Shown: positions 1 to 11,754 of the stretch, in pieces
Layout of the letters: every line of letters begins with the position of its first letter
Position numbering within the stretch: position 1 is the stretch's first letter
Position numbers and translations under genes: made by a program
Notes under the pieces: generated by a model
Databases searched by the model: none
What the model was told of the DNA's origin: nothing
The model's input: only the letters and a program-made list of their open reading frames with translations
Source: Zygnema cylindricum
Lineage: Eukaryota > Streptophyta > Zygnematophyceae > Zygnematales > Zygnemataceae
Assembly (NCBI GenBank): GCA_037447655.1
Contig: JBBHKE010000409.1
Location: 389,104 to 453,103, forward strand
Reading direction: 5' to 3'
DNA length: 64,000 nucleotides

Positions 1-1950
1 GTGAATCTTAAGGGTGGTAAAAGCTAAGACAACAACAGAATTGTTGAAGAGGGAAGAGGGAGAGGGGGACTCAAATTAACTTATTTTTCTACTCGTATTT
101 TTCTTTTTGTTTCTTTCCCATGGCAGGAACTCTCGGACACAACACAAGATATGTCGGATAATGCCGCTGACTTTGCCTCAATGGCGGAGCAGTTGTTAAG
201 ACAACAACAGAATCGAAAATGGTGGGAATTCTAAGTGAAAAAGAAAAGAACAAAGAGAAAAGAAAAGAATAACGAGAAAAGAAACAAAGAGAGAAGAAAA
301 AAACAAATAGAACATCCAATGTCCATCTATGACGAAAATATTCCCTTTTCTGACATTTTGCGTTTGAGGAAAAACATCATTTTGGTAACAAAAAAGTCGA
401 GTCGTCTTATACTAAGGAATTGTTAAAAAATGTTACGGTGATACACGAGAAGGCGAAAGGAGAAAGGAGAAAGGAAAAAGAAGGAAAGAAAAGGAAAGGG
501 AAGCCAAAGATGTTTTTGCTATTTTTACGGTGTCCATGTGCATTTTTTTCCTCAGTTGGGTAAAAGCATGAATGAACCTATGTGATTTTTCCTTGGGCTT
601 TTCCTTTCGAGTTTTATCTCTGGTTTTGTAATTTTTAAGAGAGACAGAGGGAGATGAAATCGAGAAGATTGGAGCCTTTTTTTTTTTGTGGAGTTTATTT
701 ATTTTGTTCACTATATATAGTTTTCACAGGCATAACTTTTTATATCGAAGTTTTGTTCCGGACTTTCACTTACGTGAACGTGCACTATAAAGTACAAAAG
801 GTCCAAAAAAGTACAACAGTCATTGACGCTAAGGTACATTGGAGTAGCTTAAAGTAGTGCTGTTAACAAAACTCTAAGGTACATAAACGTGTCTTTTCCG
901 GTATATCTGTCATTAAGGATTATCGTGGTACATCAAAGTATATTGAAGTATTTAAAAGAATATCCACCTCATTTGTTTAAGACAGGATTAAGTCTCTTTG
1001 AAATTTTAGAGTAAGGTAACTCTGAAGTTTTTCTCTAGAGTTTTACTTAAGATCTTTTTTGTCTGCTTGCTGGCAGGTTTAGTTTTGACCCTATTGTTTT
1101 TCCTCTAGCATGATCGTCCTTTAACTGGTGATCCCTTCACTATTATTAACACCTTTTTAACTTCCGGGGTTACCCTTTTCTGACTATTGTCTTGTTCAAC
1201 TTTTGTACTTACTAATAAGTCAATTACTTTTGAAGTAATATTTTCTGTTGTTAAAGAGACAGCCTCGTTTTCTGTTGTTTCTTATTCAGTTTTACTCTAG
1301 TATGTTATGGTATGTTTAATCTTTTATCCAGTCTGTTCTTTTCCAATAGTAAAGCTTCTATTTTTTTTTGACGTTGGTGAATATGGCAATGTCTCCATTT
1401 TGTCAAGTCTTTCATGGGTGTTATTATGTTATCTCTTTCTCTCTACCTGTCAGGGTAAGTACACTGTGAAGTGTTTGGCTTTGCTTGACCGTAAATCGTG
1501 CAATTCGTGCAATTTTAAATTTTTTTCCGTGCGTACGACTCATTTGAAAACTGTATGATTCACTCCCAAAATCAGGGCAAAGGTGTTGCCATATGGTATA
1601 GGTAAAGGTGATCGGTAATGATTTGTTTTCCTTGAGATGTTCAAATTAGTGTGGACAACACCAATTACTGTGGATCCTGTTTGTGGTGCACACAAATTTG
1701 TGATTTGAGGCATTACACAGCATGATATACAATTATGTTGTGACAAATATATTTAAATGTTCACAAGTAAATGACTGAATTTGAACAAGGTGAAAAGCTG
1801 GAAATGGCGGTATCTATTTATAATTTTATGTTATTGCTTGAAGGGTTTGTTTAAGGGTTTCATTTGTGGCCTTACTGTGACAGTGTGTCGAGTCACTATT
1901 GATTGGATGGTCGGATTTTCTCCTCAATCAATAGTGGCTGTTGATGTTTG
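1..1950. other. Non-coding, no gene seen
   Basis: No open frame here has coding character. The first ~700 bases are strongly strand-biased, with A/G-rich runs around 235-310 and 455-510, which produces spurious Lys/Glu/Arg-rich frames. Around 1,891-1,936 a short inverted repeat (CACTATTGATTG and CAATCAATAGTG) could form a hairpin. Confidence 0.6.
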
Positions 1951-2050
1951 ATTATTACCCCCATCATTATTAGTGTTAAGGATTGATTAGTGTTAATGCA
2001 AAATTAGAAGCAATAACATTAATTTAGTGGAAGGAGACGTGGCAAATTCT

Positions 2051-2395
2051 TAGTGTTGTGTATCGGTGAGTTTCCTATCGTTGATGAGTTTGATAACAGA
2101 TACGTTGGTTATCTTTATCGCTAAGATAAAATTTGTTATTGTTAATAGTGTTGATATATCGCCAATCTATCGGCACCGATACCCGATATACCTCTCGGGG
2201 GGTTGGGGGGGGGGGGGGGGCGCGAGGAAGGGGGGGAGAGATGGTTTGGAAAAAATTATACGTTGATGTATGGTACGTTTAGTACGAAATACGGAACTGT
2301 ACGCATGAAGTTTGGATCGATAATAAATTTTTATCGGTAGGTCAAAATAAGGTACATATCGGTCATTAGTAAAAGGCTACCCATACACAACACTA
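2051..2395. mobile_element. Non-autonomous hAT-type element nested in a MITE
   Basis: The left end TAGTGTTGTGTATCGG and right end CCCATACACAACACTA are inverted repeats matching 15 of 16. Flanking 8-mers are CAAATTCT (2043-2050) and CAAATTGT (2396-2403), an 8-bp target duplication with one mismatch. The uninterrupted MITE at 6495-6693 reads GGCAGATTGTAG at the same place, which is the expected empty site. The same termini occur at 32968-33904. Eight-base duplications and a 5'-TAGNG start are typical of the hAT superfamily. No transposase is present. Confidence 0.8.
2197..2239 (+). repeat. Poly-G tract
   Basis: Six G, TT, then sixteen G, followed by a further G-rich stretch to 2239, lies inside the nested hAT-type element. 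It could form a quadruplex; equally it may be a poorly sequenced homopolymer whose length is uncertain. Confidence 0.8.
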
Positions 2396-2503
2396 CAAAT
2401 TGTAGTTCATGTCCTTAAATAGTGTTGTTGACCCTATTTTTTAATTTTTGGCCAAAAAAGTCATGACCGAATTAGTGTGATTAAATGTAATATCAGTGGG
2501 GGA

Positions 2504-3780
2504 TATAATGGTGGAGATCAACTGGTTTGGATGCTGATAGGTTTTGGTATTTTTCATGTGTTTTTTCAAGTGAAAACAATTATTGGAGTAGATACCGAAG
2601 CGAGGAGCGAATCACATTTATACAATTTTCAAAAAAAATTGAGGTACTAAGTGTTGCAACGACAATTTTTTTGAACTACGCACTCCAAGTATGGAAGGCA
2701 TTAAAATGGATGTATGTGAACACTTTGCCCATGAATTTCTAGTCTTTTGGAGTTTTACTTATTCTTAAAAACAAAGTATGGGTGGAGAAACACATTCCCT
2801 TGTGTTACTTAATTTACTTAATTTGCTATTTGTTACTTAATTACACTCTATACTATGAACTTGACGTGAGGTCAAGCTACTTAGACATGATGGTACTGCA
2901 GCTCAATATGTTAGTTTTGGACAATTTATGTTAGTTTTGGACAATTTGTACAGGCATTTGGGAAGATTTTCGTACGGTTCGTACGTTTCGCCTAATAACT
3001 GTACGATTTACCTTTAACATTAGCCGTTAGGGCAAATTTCTTCAGTGGTGTGACCACTGACGACACACTCTATGGGGCTCCAAAATCAAGTCGGCTAAAT
3101 TGCTGAACCGATATACCGACCGATATACCGCTTCACCAATACTTAGGTTTTGGGACAGGCAAATGAACGTCAGAGTCAATGTTGGATATGCCGTTAGGAA
3201 ATTGTAATTTACTGCTCAACTGCCACGTTTCCACATTCCGAAGCTGTTACCTTGCCTTTGCAGAAAACGGAAATTAGTGACGTGGAATGCATGAGAAAAA
3301 CGCTATGTGGGCCCGGGAATTGTACGGTAGAATATAATGTCGCATCTTTCTCCTGTACCTTATGATTTTATGTACTTGACTACTTAATTTTTGATGTACC
3401 TTCGAGTGTACCTTTGTGTACTTTCTTGTAAGTTGCAACGCTTCGTTGGATTTTGCTTTGAACAAAGTAAACTGTCATCCAAGACGTGTGACGTGACAGC
3501 AGCCATGGCTGCCATTGCTTTCTTGTCGTCGCCTTTTCCCCCTCCTTTTCAGCTATGATAATTCTTTTTAATTTCATGAAACTTTCTATAATCCTTTGCA
3601 AACATTCCTGATGGCGCTATGTATATAAATCCTTGCATTTCTATGGAGGACTGTAGGTTTTGTCAATGACATTTTTGTCTTTTTTCTACCTATCTGTTCT
3701 TATTCAATTTTGCAAACTTCGATTCTTTTTTTTAGTCAGCTTTTTTATTCTTGAATACATTTGAGAATTTTCTTTTCATT
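2504..3780. other. Intergenic, no gene seen; short repeats
   Basis: There is no coding signal. A 21-base segment is repeated in tandem near 2,910-2,950. Around 3,110-3,135 the motif ACCGATATACCG is duplicated; it resembles the internal TATCGG-rich repeats of the hAT-type family at 32968 and may be a remnant. A pyrimidine-rich stretch ending in CATTGTAG at 3783 looks like a 3' splice site just upstream of the next gene's ATG, suggesting an intron in its 5' UTR. Confidence 0.5.
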
Positions 3781-3808
3781 GTAGCTTAAAATACGTTCCT
3801 GAACCGTA

Positions 3809-5200
3809 ATGGATAAAAACTCTGGACGATACCTGTCGAAACCTTTTGAACAAACTGCTGATCGCTTGATTTCCGTACAGCAGGACGATTCTGAGGTAGA
3901 GAAACTCCTGGAGGAGATGACTGATCACAATCTCCTCTCCCTTCGTCTTGGCAGTCACACAGTAAACAGAGGAAAACAAAACAGTAAAGACCTACAGCAG
4001 GAGCTCCAGGAATATGGCCAATTGTTTCCATCTGAACCAGACACATCAGGACTAGAAGGAGATCTTGCTTCTAGATTTGCTAACCTGAAAAAAAAGCCCT
4101 CGGGAGAATCTTGTTCGACGTCGTCGAATAAAGTTTCTGAGAGCATCACAACTACCAAACCAAATATAGTGTCTTCAAAGAAGTCTGTCAATCCTTTAAA
4201 ATCTGTTGGCCAAGAAGAATCTATGGCCCCTCCTCCAAATCCTGAAGACGTAGATACCTTAGGCAACGAGCTCGCTTCTCGTTTACAAGCTCTTCGGGCA
4301 GATTCTAAGCTTACAAATTTCAGTAAACCAAGAAGTATTTCTGAAGAAGCTTCTTATAACGTCTCATCTGCTCCTCTTCCTCCCTCCCGCCCTCGTCAGC
4401 CGCCAAATATGGATCGACAAATCAATAATGATCGAAAAATCGGTAATCGAGCTCAGCAAGTCGATAAATTGACAAGAACACTTCCTAGGGTTAGTAAAGC
4501 AGGAACCACAGGGATGCCTGCTGGGCTTCGGAATCCTCCTCACAAACCTTCGGCTGTGGTAAATGGACAGGACAGTATTTTACACGAAGCTGATAATTTG
4601 ACATCTTCCGGGAGACAGTACTCGACATCGCGGTCATTTTGGGGCAAGGGGCGAAGAACTGTCGATACTATAGGAGAGTCGTCTGTTGAGAAAGGAGGTG
4701 AAGACAACCAAGGTTTAGGTTGGTATTCGAAAGACTCAAAAGATTTGAAAAAATCGAAAGATATACTTGTGGATGGGCGGGAGGGAGAGGAAGTGGACGA
4801 GAGAGAGGTAGAAAGCATGTTGACAGCCATGGGTGACGAGCTTCATTTGCAGTCAAAACAAATTTCTATGTCACACAGTGTCGCATCGGGCTCAGGGTAT
4901 CTATGTGAGGATGAGGACGAATGGGAATCAGAGGCGAGTGATAATCTTGTACAGGAACAAGTAGATAGTATAATAGAGTGGGCAAAGGATGCTGTCGCCC
5001 TCGAAGGAAAGAGGGGAAAAGACGGAGCTTATGAAGAAGAGGAGGAAAATCAAGTTCCAGAAATGGAAGGCTCTCAAAATAGACTTTGGAAAGGTTTAGG
5101 AAATGATCACGAAGACCACGGCTATTCTCAAGACGATGAAGAGGGGGAGAGTGTAAGAAAGGGCAAAGGGACGGCAAAAGTGAGAGGTAGGAAACCTTAG
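3809..5200 (+). CDS. Intronless acidic protein with two LASRF/LxxLK-type motifs, function unknown
   Basis: This is a 463-aa open frame without introns, unusual in a window where every other gene is spliced. The start ATG at 3809 is the first in frame after a likely 5'-UTR splice acceptor at 3784. The protein is hydrophilic, with no signal peptide or membrane segment. Two similar short motifs stand out: LASRFANLKKK near residues 86-96 and ELASRLQALRAD near 153-164, each preceded by acidic residues. A third conserved-looking block is EQVDSIIEWAKDAVALEG near 388-405. Pro/Ser-rich and Glu-rich low-complexity linkers separate these blocks, and the C-terminus is basic (KGKGTAKVRGRKP). LxxRLxxLK repeats are also seen in ANCHR/ZFYVE19-type ESCRT-interacting proteins, but there is no FYVE or B-box zinc finger here, so I do not transfer that function. 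Coding status is well supported by length and codon-scale composition. Confidence 0.75.
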   Translation: MDKNSGRYLSKPFEQTADRLISVQQDDSEVEKLLEEMTDHNLLSLRLGSHTVNRGKQNSKDLQQELQEYGQLFPSEPDTSGLEGDLASRFANLKKKPSGESCSTSSNKVSESITTTKPNIVSSKKSVNPLKSVGQEESMAPPPNPEDVDTLGNELASRLQALRADSKLTNFSKPRSISEEASYNVSSAPLPPSRPRQPPNMDRQINNDRKIGNRAQQVDKLTRTLPRVSKAGTTGMPAGLRNPPHKPSAVVNGQDSILHEADNLTSSGRQYSTSRSFWGKGRRTVDTIGESSVEKGGEDNQGLGWYSKDSKDLKKSKDILVDGREGEEVDEREVESMLTAMGDELHLQSKQISMSHSVASGSGYLCEDEDEWESEASDNLVQEQVDSIIEWAKDAVALEGKRGKDGAYEEEEENQVPEMEGSQNRLWKGLGNDHEDHGYSQDDEEGESVRKGKGTAKVRGRKP

Positions 5201-5688
5201 GAAGGTGTGGACGAAACAGGTTATTGGAGTTAGAATGAGCTAGTTTCGAAGTGTAAAACATGTGAGAGTCAGTGAAAAGAGTTTTTGAGGAGCTTTTCTT
5301 ATGTGTTGGTCATCCAATTTTTGCGTGTAAGATCTCCCTCGGCCTTCTAGAAAACAAGATATCTTGCTATCATACATAGTTTGTTTATTGGCATAAACAG
5401 TAAGAGCTTGAATAGCCTTTTGCAAATTTTTCACTCGGTGGAGAAGTTCTATAAAATACACCAAGGCTAGTCTATTATTGGCGTCGCCATTTTTGTCGCT
5501 TCTATATCGATTATTCAATTATAAAGCTAACATTTTTTTCATTTGCTATTTCTTCTGTCAGTATCGATGCAAGTTTTGGATTCTTTGATAAGAATTTCAG
5601 TTGTGAGACCTCTTTTTGGTGCTCCTCTTGTGTGGAGTTTAACAAAATTTTGGTGCTTGGTTTACATGTCAGTGGTACCACTTGAGTG

Positions 5689-5757
5689 GTTGATAATTGT
5701 CAATTGTCGATTGTTGATGTGATAATTGTTGATAATTGTCGATAATTGGGGCTAATT
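5689..5757. repeat. Degenerate tandem repeat (TTGATAATTGTCGA-like)
   Basis: About five imperfect copies of a 12-15 base unit built from TTGATAATTGTC and ATTGTCGA. Confidence 0.6.
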
Positions 5758-6253
5758 GGTCTTATAAGCACATGTTGGGATTTTTGGCAGAGAATGTTGA
5801 AGGGTAGTGATTTCCAAACTCCTTGGACATAAATGCAATTAGCGTTGTAATTAACGTAATTGAGCTCCAAACTAATGAGCTCCAGATTTAAGATTAATTT
5901 AAAGGTCGTTTGTCATCTTGCCAGAAAAGTTAAAAGGTTCTTTTTTTGTATTGCCTTCCCAAAAGTTACTACATAAATCATTGTAACGTGTTTTTAATGG
6001 AAATTTCCCCTTTTAGTCAAAATAAATAGCGAATATTGGTGATAGGAATAAATGATAATTTCTAAGGGGTGGTTGTAATCTCTAAGGAGTGGATGGTTGT
6101 AGTTTCCTTTTAATTAGGAAGTGAGTGAAGGCTAAGATGTCATTTTAGAGCACCCAAGCTTGAGCCATAATATATACGTTTTGGGTACATTTGTGAGGAG
6201 AAGGATGTGTAATTATCCAGTTATGCATTCGTGCAATTATGTGTTCTGGAATG

Positions 6254-6325
6254 GAGAGGGAGAGTGGGAGAGAGGGAGAGGGAGAGGGAGAGGGTGAGGG
6301 AGAGGGAGAGGGAGGGAGTGGGAGA
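6254..6325. repeat. (GGGAGA)n microsatellite
   Basis: Interrupted GGGAGA hexamers. The same hexamer, or its complement, recurs at 34844-34880, 60477-60530, 62369-62428 and 29382-29412, so it is a genome-wide favourite here. Confidence 0.9.
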
Positions 6326-6494
6326 TATGCACTTTAAAATTGCAAAAGACAAAATACTGGCATGAAAAGCACATCATTAGATTCAGAGCTAAAGATATAA
6401 TTATGTCATATTTTGACCTACATTTCAGGGATAAAATTGTGGTTTTAAAAGATGATGATCTGAACCGTAATTATCTAAACCGACGGACATACTA

Positions 6495-6693
6495 CACCGC
6501 TAATCGTTATTAGTGTTGAAGATTAATTAGTGTTAACGCGAAATTAGAATTAACAATACTAATTTAGTGCAAGGAGACGTGGCAGATTGTAGTCCACGTC
6601 CTTAGACAATGTTGTTAACTCTATTTTGTTATTTTTTGTTAAAAAAAGTCGCGACCGAATTAATGTTGTTAACACTAATAACGATTAGTGGTG
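6495..6693. mobile_element. Intact TA-flanked MITE (reference copy)
   Basis: A 199-bp element with long terminal inverted repeats (CACCGCTAATCGTTATTAGT at the left; its complement CACCACTAATCGTTATTAGT at the right), flanked by TA on both sides (6493-6494 and 6694-6695). There is no coding capacity. TA duplication points to the Tc1/mariner group. This is the clearest uninterrupted relative of the element at 1958-2503. Confidence 0.9.
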
Positions 6694-7244
6694 TAGGAGA
6701 TAGGCAAATAGTATGGCCAATCACAGTAATTACTTATAAATATTGAGGGTTCAACACTAATCTAGTTTGTCGTTTTACGTCAAAATTTATAACCAAGTCT
6801 CACAGAAATTAGGTCACGGAGCAATTTCCGACGTTCTTCTGAATGTTATTACTTATTAGTTATTAGAACCGACAAATGTCAGATTTTCTCACGCGAATAC
6901 TGAAAATTGATATCTGACGCTAGCTGACGTCATATATATGTTGTGCAAGTCGCACCGCCATGTTGTAAACATCAAACATAATATACGCACGTCTTTTATT
7001 ATGCATTTTAAAAACATATTGTAAAATACTGAAATCCCTACTTTTGATATATGATTTCAATTTTCAAGGCCTTAAGTAAATATCGGGCAGTTTTTTCTAA
7101 TTTATTCTGATCCACGGTCACAATCCGCCCAATCATTGAAAACGGCCTTCTAATGACTATTTTTGACGAAATACCGTACTAGAATTTGACTTTCTGAGCG
7201 GGTTTTGAGAGGCCGTACGAAACCTTCACTTCCTTGATTTCAGC

Positions 7245-7319
7245 GTACTATACTGTACTGTACAGTACAGTACTTTCTTTCTTCTTTTGTTGCTTGCGAG
7301 CGCGCGATTCAAATCGCGC
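7245..7319. promoter_or_regulatory. Palindromic elements upstream of HMGB6-like gene
   Basis: Two perfect palindromic stretches lie 340-410 bp before the ATG: GTACTGTACAGTAC near 7256-7269 within a run of TACTGTAC repeats, and GCGCGATTCAAATCGCGC at 7302-7319. They could be binding sites for dimeric regulators; no TATA box is obvious. The promoter role is inferred from position only. Confidence 0.35.
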
Positions 7320-7661
7320 AGTGGGGACTGAATTTTGGCCCGCGCCTTTCAAAATTTGAACTCTCGATCCGAATTCAATTTTGAAAATTTGAACTTTGAA
7401 GACGAGGAAACTGTGAAATTGCGATTCGAAAAATTCCCTCCAAAAACTGCCCGCAGAAAGAAAAGCCTACCTTTAAATAATTTTCACGTTCTTTGAAAGG
7501 CTAAATTTCAAAGCTATTTTTTCAGCTCTACTTTAGCTCATCTTAACTCTATCTTTCAGCAAAGAATATTCTTTCTCAATCTGTAGTCATAATACGGCGC
7601 ATCGTGCTGCTGTTTAGAAGTCCAGTTTATTCATTTCCAACAAACCGGTTTCAGCTCTAAA

Positions 7662-10068
7662 ATGGCACCTGCGCTAAGAAAACGTGTAGATGTTGATCCA
7701 ACGCTGATGAAGCGTGGCCCTGATGGAAGCGCCTTCCTGACTTGGTAAATTTATGCAATATACATGTTTAATATGATTTTTGTAAATTTCCTTCTGTTTT
7801 TTGTTTTTTTCTTCTCTTTTCTTAACATTATTTAAGAGCTGGGGTGAATATTATCCAGAAGAAGTTGATAATACTTGTAGATGTTGATATTACTTCTATG
7901 CTGCACAGTTAAATGTCTATTCACCCTAATAAATTGCTCGCTGGTGTTTATATTAGTTGACATTTTATCTTTGTAAACCAGCAATTTCGCAGTCGGTTTA
8001 GGACTTTGAAACCTGACATGATGGCTGACAAAACCTTTCGATTTAGTTGTCAGTTTCTTTACAGCTAAGGTGAAATTTTTATATTTCAGAGAACCCTTGC
8101 TCGCTGTTACCTTATCATGGACTTTTTGCAGCGAGTCTTGCAAATCAAGTTGCTTTAGTGCTGAGGTGAAATTAAATTCTAAAGAACCCTTACTCAATGT
8201 GTTATCTTATGATGGACGTTTTGCAGCGAGTCTTGCAACTCCAGTGTGCCAGTTGCCCTGGCAGACATGCATGGTTGTGAAAATGACGTCGCTTTCAAAG
8301 CAAATCTCGGTGAGTAACTTTTTAGTGAATTGCAAACTTCTCATTACTTCCCTGCTGCTGGGTTTTTGTTGGCGTATGGATGTGTGGATAGACTGCTCGT
8401 CAGAATCAAACCTTAACATTCCAGGTCAATCCTGCTGTTGACTCAACATTCTGTCGTCTTGCAGCAAAAATGCGTGAGGAGTATATCCAAAACCATCAGG
8501 CTGAAAAGTAAGCAGACGCATACCTTTTGCAAAATGCTTTCTTCTTGCTATATGGATCTCAAAAATAAATGTCTATTAAATTCTGCTGTTTTAGAAGTTT
8601 GTTTCCTTGTACGGCTCACCTAACAAAGTACTATTTGAACAGGGACACCAAGGCAAAGCAAACGAAGGAGAAGAAGACGGATACCAAAAGGACAGAGACC
8701 AAAAGCTCAAAGAAAGCTGCAAAGGATCCTAACGAACCAAAAAAACCTGTATCTGCCTACATGGTTTTCCTGTATGGACCGCATCCTGGTTAAACTGATG
8801 AATTTCAGACTCTATCTTGCATTACCGTAGTCTTGTATGGCAATGTTATACATATTGCGAGCTGTATATGTGTTGCATAAGTGTGTAATAGTGAACTGCT
8901 CTTTTCTTTCAAATGCTGTGTTTTGTGCTCCATTCCAGAGTTCAGAATCGTAGTTAATGAGCTATGAATGACTAAGTTGTGACCAACTTCTGTTTGCTCC
9001 TTACGACCTTGGTGTGCAGTGAAGATTTCCGCAAGCAATACAAGGAAGAGCATCCAGAGTCGAAGGGTGTGACTGAGGTTAGTTCTTTATTAGTAACTAG
9101 GTTATGTGTTTTGCACCTTGAAAAACATTGTTTAAATAATCATATTTTAGAGTGTAAATGTACAAACACCAATGCTAGAGTTGACTCGCATAATGTTGTA
9201 GGATTTTACCTGTAGAATCACTTTCAGAAGCAATCAACTGTCAAGGAAAGAGTTGATTATCATGTCAATGTTACTAATATTGTTGCTGATTTTTGTGTCT
9301 GGCTGTTTGTGCAGGTGACAAAAGCTGCTGGAGCCAAATGGAAGAGCATGACTGATGAGGTATCTTGCTCTTCTTTTACTTCTTTTTGTTAGCTTTTTAT
9401 TTGTTTCTTCTTTTGTGTTACTGATTTGGCAAATCTCTGTACCATGATTTGATTGGTATGAATGTCATCTGACCAGATTATGGATTTTATATTAGTGTAC
9501 TTCACAATGGCATTCATTTGGCCATTTTTTATGTGTAATTTGTTTTTGCAGGACAAAAAGCCTTATGTTGAGGAAACCATAAAAAGGAAAGAAGAATATG
9601 CTACCAAGCTCGCAGAATACAGAGGTGAACAGGTAATTATGCATTTCGTTTAGATCTCGTGCATTCTATTATGAGGCTGAAGTGGACCTTAAACACTAGT
9701 AATGAAAAGGTAACTAACTACTTGTCAGCTAATTTTCTTCTGGCAGCCTGTGGAAAAGAGTGAAGATGTTGAGAAAGAGGACGCGTCGTCAGATGAAGCA
9801 ACTACCAAGAAAAGGAGGCGCCTTGCTGAGAAAACTGTTGAGGAACCTGCTGAACAGGTATTTCTATTGGTCAACATGGCTTCCGTAGAGAATGTGACGT
9901 CTTTGTGTTGGAATTCATTATTAGTCTAGTCTAGTTCACAATTTCGTTATGCATCTGGTTCAGTAAAGATGTCATGTTGTGGTAGTTGTTGTATGCACAC
10001 CTCACTGTTTTGAACCTCTGCCTTTTTTGCTGCAGGTTGTGGACAATGAGCTTGAAGACGAACTTTGA
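7662..10068 (+). CDS. HMGB6: HMGB6-like high-mobility-group protein (9 exons)
   Basis: Exons are 7662-7744, 8227-8309, 8465-8507, 8643-8771, 9020-9077, 9315-9359, 9552-9632, 9747-9857 and 10036-10068. They join in frame with GT-AG borders to give 221 aa. The N-terminal module (residues ~6-55) reads RKRVDVDP...KRGPDGSAFLTCESC...VPVALADMHGC, the CxxC-type module that precedes the HMG box in plant HMGB6-type proteins. A Lys-rich linker follows, then one HMG box at ~103-170 (EPKKPVSAYMVFL, EDFRKQYKEEHP, GAKWKSMTDEDKKPYVE), then an acidic/basic tail with the likely nuclear signal KKRRR and the end ELEDEL. HMG boxes bend DNA without sequence specificity; the protein is expected to act in chromatin. 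Intron 1 contains a duplicated decoy of the exon 2 acceptor (see 8065-8256). Exons 7-9 are duplicated downstream at 12131-12649. A GTAAGT donor at 10099 and an acceptor at 10290 suggest an intron in the 3' UTR. Confidence 0.9.
8065..8256 (+). repeat. Tandem duplication of the exon 2 splice-acceptor region in HMGB6 intron 1
   Basis: Two ~96-bp units, 8065-8160 and 8161-8256, start CTAAGGTGAAATT and CTGAGGTGAAATT and both contain GAACCCTT, TTATCATGGAC/TTATGATGGAC and TTTTGCAGCGAGTCTTGCAA. The second unit carries the real acceptor and exon 2 start (8227). The first carries a decoy acceptor with the same first 12 exon bases (8132). Confidence 0.85.
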
Positions 10069-11365
10069 GAACCAGCATGGCTGAGAACTGTTCCAGTGGT
10101 AAGTTTGGAGTGCTGGTGATTCCATTGCGGTATATCTACATGCTTGAAAATGTTTGAGGCAAGTTTGAAGATCATACGCTTGGGTGATAGATGTCGCTAT
10201 TGCCTGGATAGGTGCTTTCTTTCTTATTTCTTTAAGCCGTACAGCGAGGAGCCTAAATGTTGATTGTTAAATCTTGTGATTGATGCAGGTATTTCCAAGT
10301 CTTCACCATCAACTGTAACAAATGTTGAAGTTTTTTCCTTTCTGTGTTAGCTGCAGGGGCCAGCTCTTAACTATCCAGTCCCTAGTATTGCCCTCCTATG
10401 GTACTGGTCTATGTGGATATTAGCTTGCTGTAGATGATCTGCTTTGCAAAGTAGGAGAATATTGAAGATGTTTAAATTTGAAGTAGCAAATGGGGTTGGG
10501 TCCAACATGTCTTGTGAGTGTGATAATAAAATTGGACGGCAAGTTCCAGTTTAGCTTTGAGAACATTTTTTCTTGTGAAAATTTCCAGAAGTATATACAT
10601 TTCAAGCTGTTGTTCAGTCTGAGAGTCTATCATGCATCAGTCATGTTATGTCTGCAAATCTGAACCGGCGGTTTTTGTGAAACTCACTTTTACCAATGCC
10701 ATATCCTATGGTGTTTTTCAATCTCCCTCCATAAAGCAATTGGCATAGATTGGGACTCTACTTGAATGAAAAGTAGTAAGTTAAAAGAATGGTATTAACT
10801 GGCAATTCCAAAAGTCGAGCTTCTCTATTTGAATAAGTAGTATAATAAGTTGAACGGATGGTTATTTACAGAAATTTAAAAAAATCAAACTGCAAAGATG
10901 GAGAGATTTGTAGATCCCCAATTATCTCAAAGTTAGTGACTCGGTTTCCACCAGAAGCTGCCGAAGGACTCGCAGAAACACTTTCAAGCAGTCTTCAAAA
11001 TTTTCATATTTGACTATTTGAGGTGAATCTCTCAAAAATATTTCATTGACCATTTTTTCCTCTTTTTTTAATTTGAATAGACCCCTCTTCTAAAAGTAGC
11101 TTAATCAAATGATTTGGTCTGTGTAAAAAATTATAACGATGTCATTGTGAAAACCTTTTTAAACATTGCAATCATTGTTTTTTGAACTGAACCGAGGTTG
11201 GTTTTCAATCTCACGTTCGTGATAGAACTCAGCTGATGGAACATAACCTTATACGGTATCATCCCATGCAATAATACACATATAGTATTAAAATTTCCAA
11301 TTTCTTTTGCACATTTAAAATATCTGAACTACATATTCTGAAAAAATAAAAAATACATGTATGCA
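9365..11365 (+). repeat. Segmental duplication, copy 1 (HMGB6 3' half and downstream DNA)
   Basis: Runs from within intron 6 through exons 7-9 and about 1.3 kb of downstream sequence. It is nearly identical to 11944-14640 apart from a 689-bp transposon inserted in copy 2. Coding exons are almost unchanged (exons 7 and 9 identical, exon 8 one silent difference); introns and downstream DNA differ at scattered bases, so the duplication is recent. The end of similarity near ACATGTATG (11365) is approximate. Confidence 0.9.
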
Positions 11366-11540
11366 TAGATGTCTCATTCGTACGGATTTTGACATTTTTA
11401 CAAAATTTCGTTTTTTTATTTTTATTTTGAATCTTTCGTTAAATGCGTATACTTTTCGTACGGTCTAAACGTACGGATGAACCTACATTTATAATGTACG
11501 GAAATTTAAAAAAAGAGACTATTCATTTGCGTGCGCGAAG

Positions 11541-11665
11541 TTTGAAAGAAATTTGTACGTTACGGTTATAATGTACGGAAATTTCGCGCGCAGTTTGAAA
11601 GAAATTTGTACGTTACGGTTATAATGTACGGAAATTTCGCAGTGTTTTGAAAGAAATTTGTACAG
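11541..11665 (+). repeat. 53-bp tandem repeat (about 2.4 units)
   Basis: Units begin TTTGAAAGAAATTTGTAC at 11541, 11594 and 11646 and contain GTTACGGTTATAATGTACGG. It sits about 90 bp before the BED-type ATG and may be a subterminal or promoter repeat of a transposon. Confidence 0.85.
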
Positions 11666-11754
11666 TTCATCCAAGCCGACATTGAATCCGCCATTGAAAG
11701 CTTGATTGAAGTCGTACTTCAAGCAAGCTTTCACAAACTTCTTCAGAAGTAGCC

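Larger units (their letters stand above)
1958..2503. mobile_element. TA-flanked MITE interrupted by a nested hAT-type element
   Basis: The outer parts (1958-2050 and 2396-2503) align along their length with the intact MITE at 6495-6693, sharing 'AATTTAGTG', 'AAGGAGACGTGGCA' and 'GACCGAATTA' in the same order. The ends read TACCCCCA and TGGGGGATA, so the terminal inverted repeats are diverged from the family consensus CACCGCC. The middle is replaced by a second element (2051-2395). It is non-autonomous with no coding capacity. Confidence 0.75.
5201..7661. other. Intergenic region with repeats and the HMGB6 promoter
   Basis: No gene is seen. It contains a short tandem repeat at 5689-5757, a GGGAGA microsatellite at 6254-6325, an intact MITE at 6495-6693 and, nearer the HMGB6 start, palindromic elements at 7245-7319. 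Confidence 0.6.
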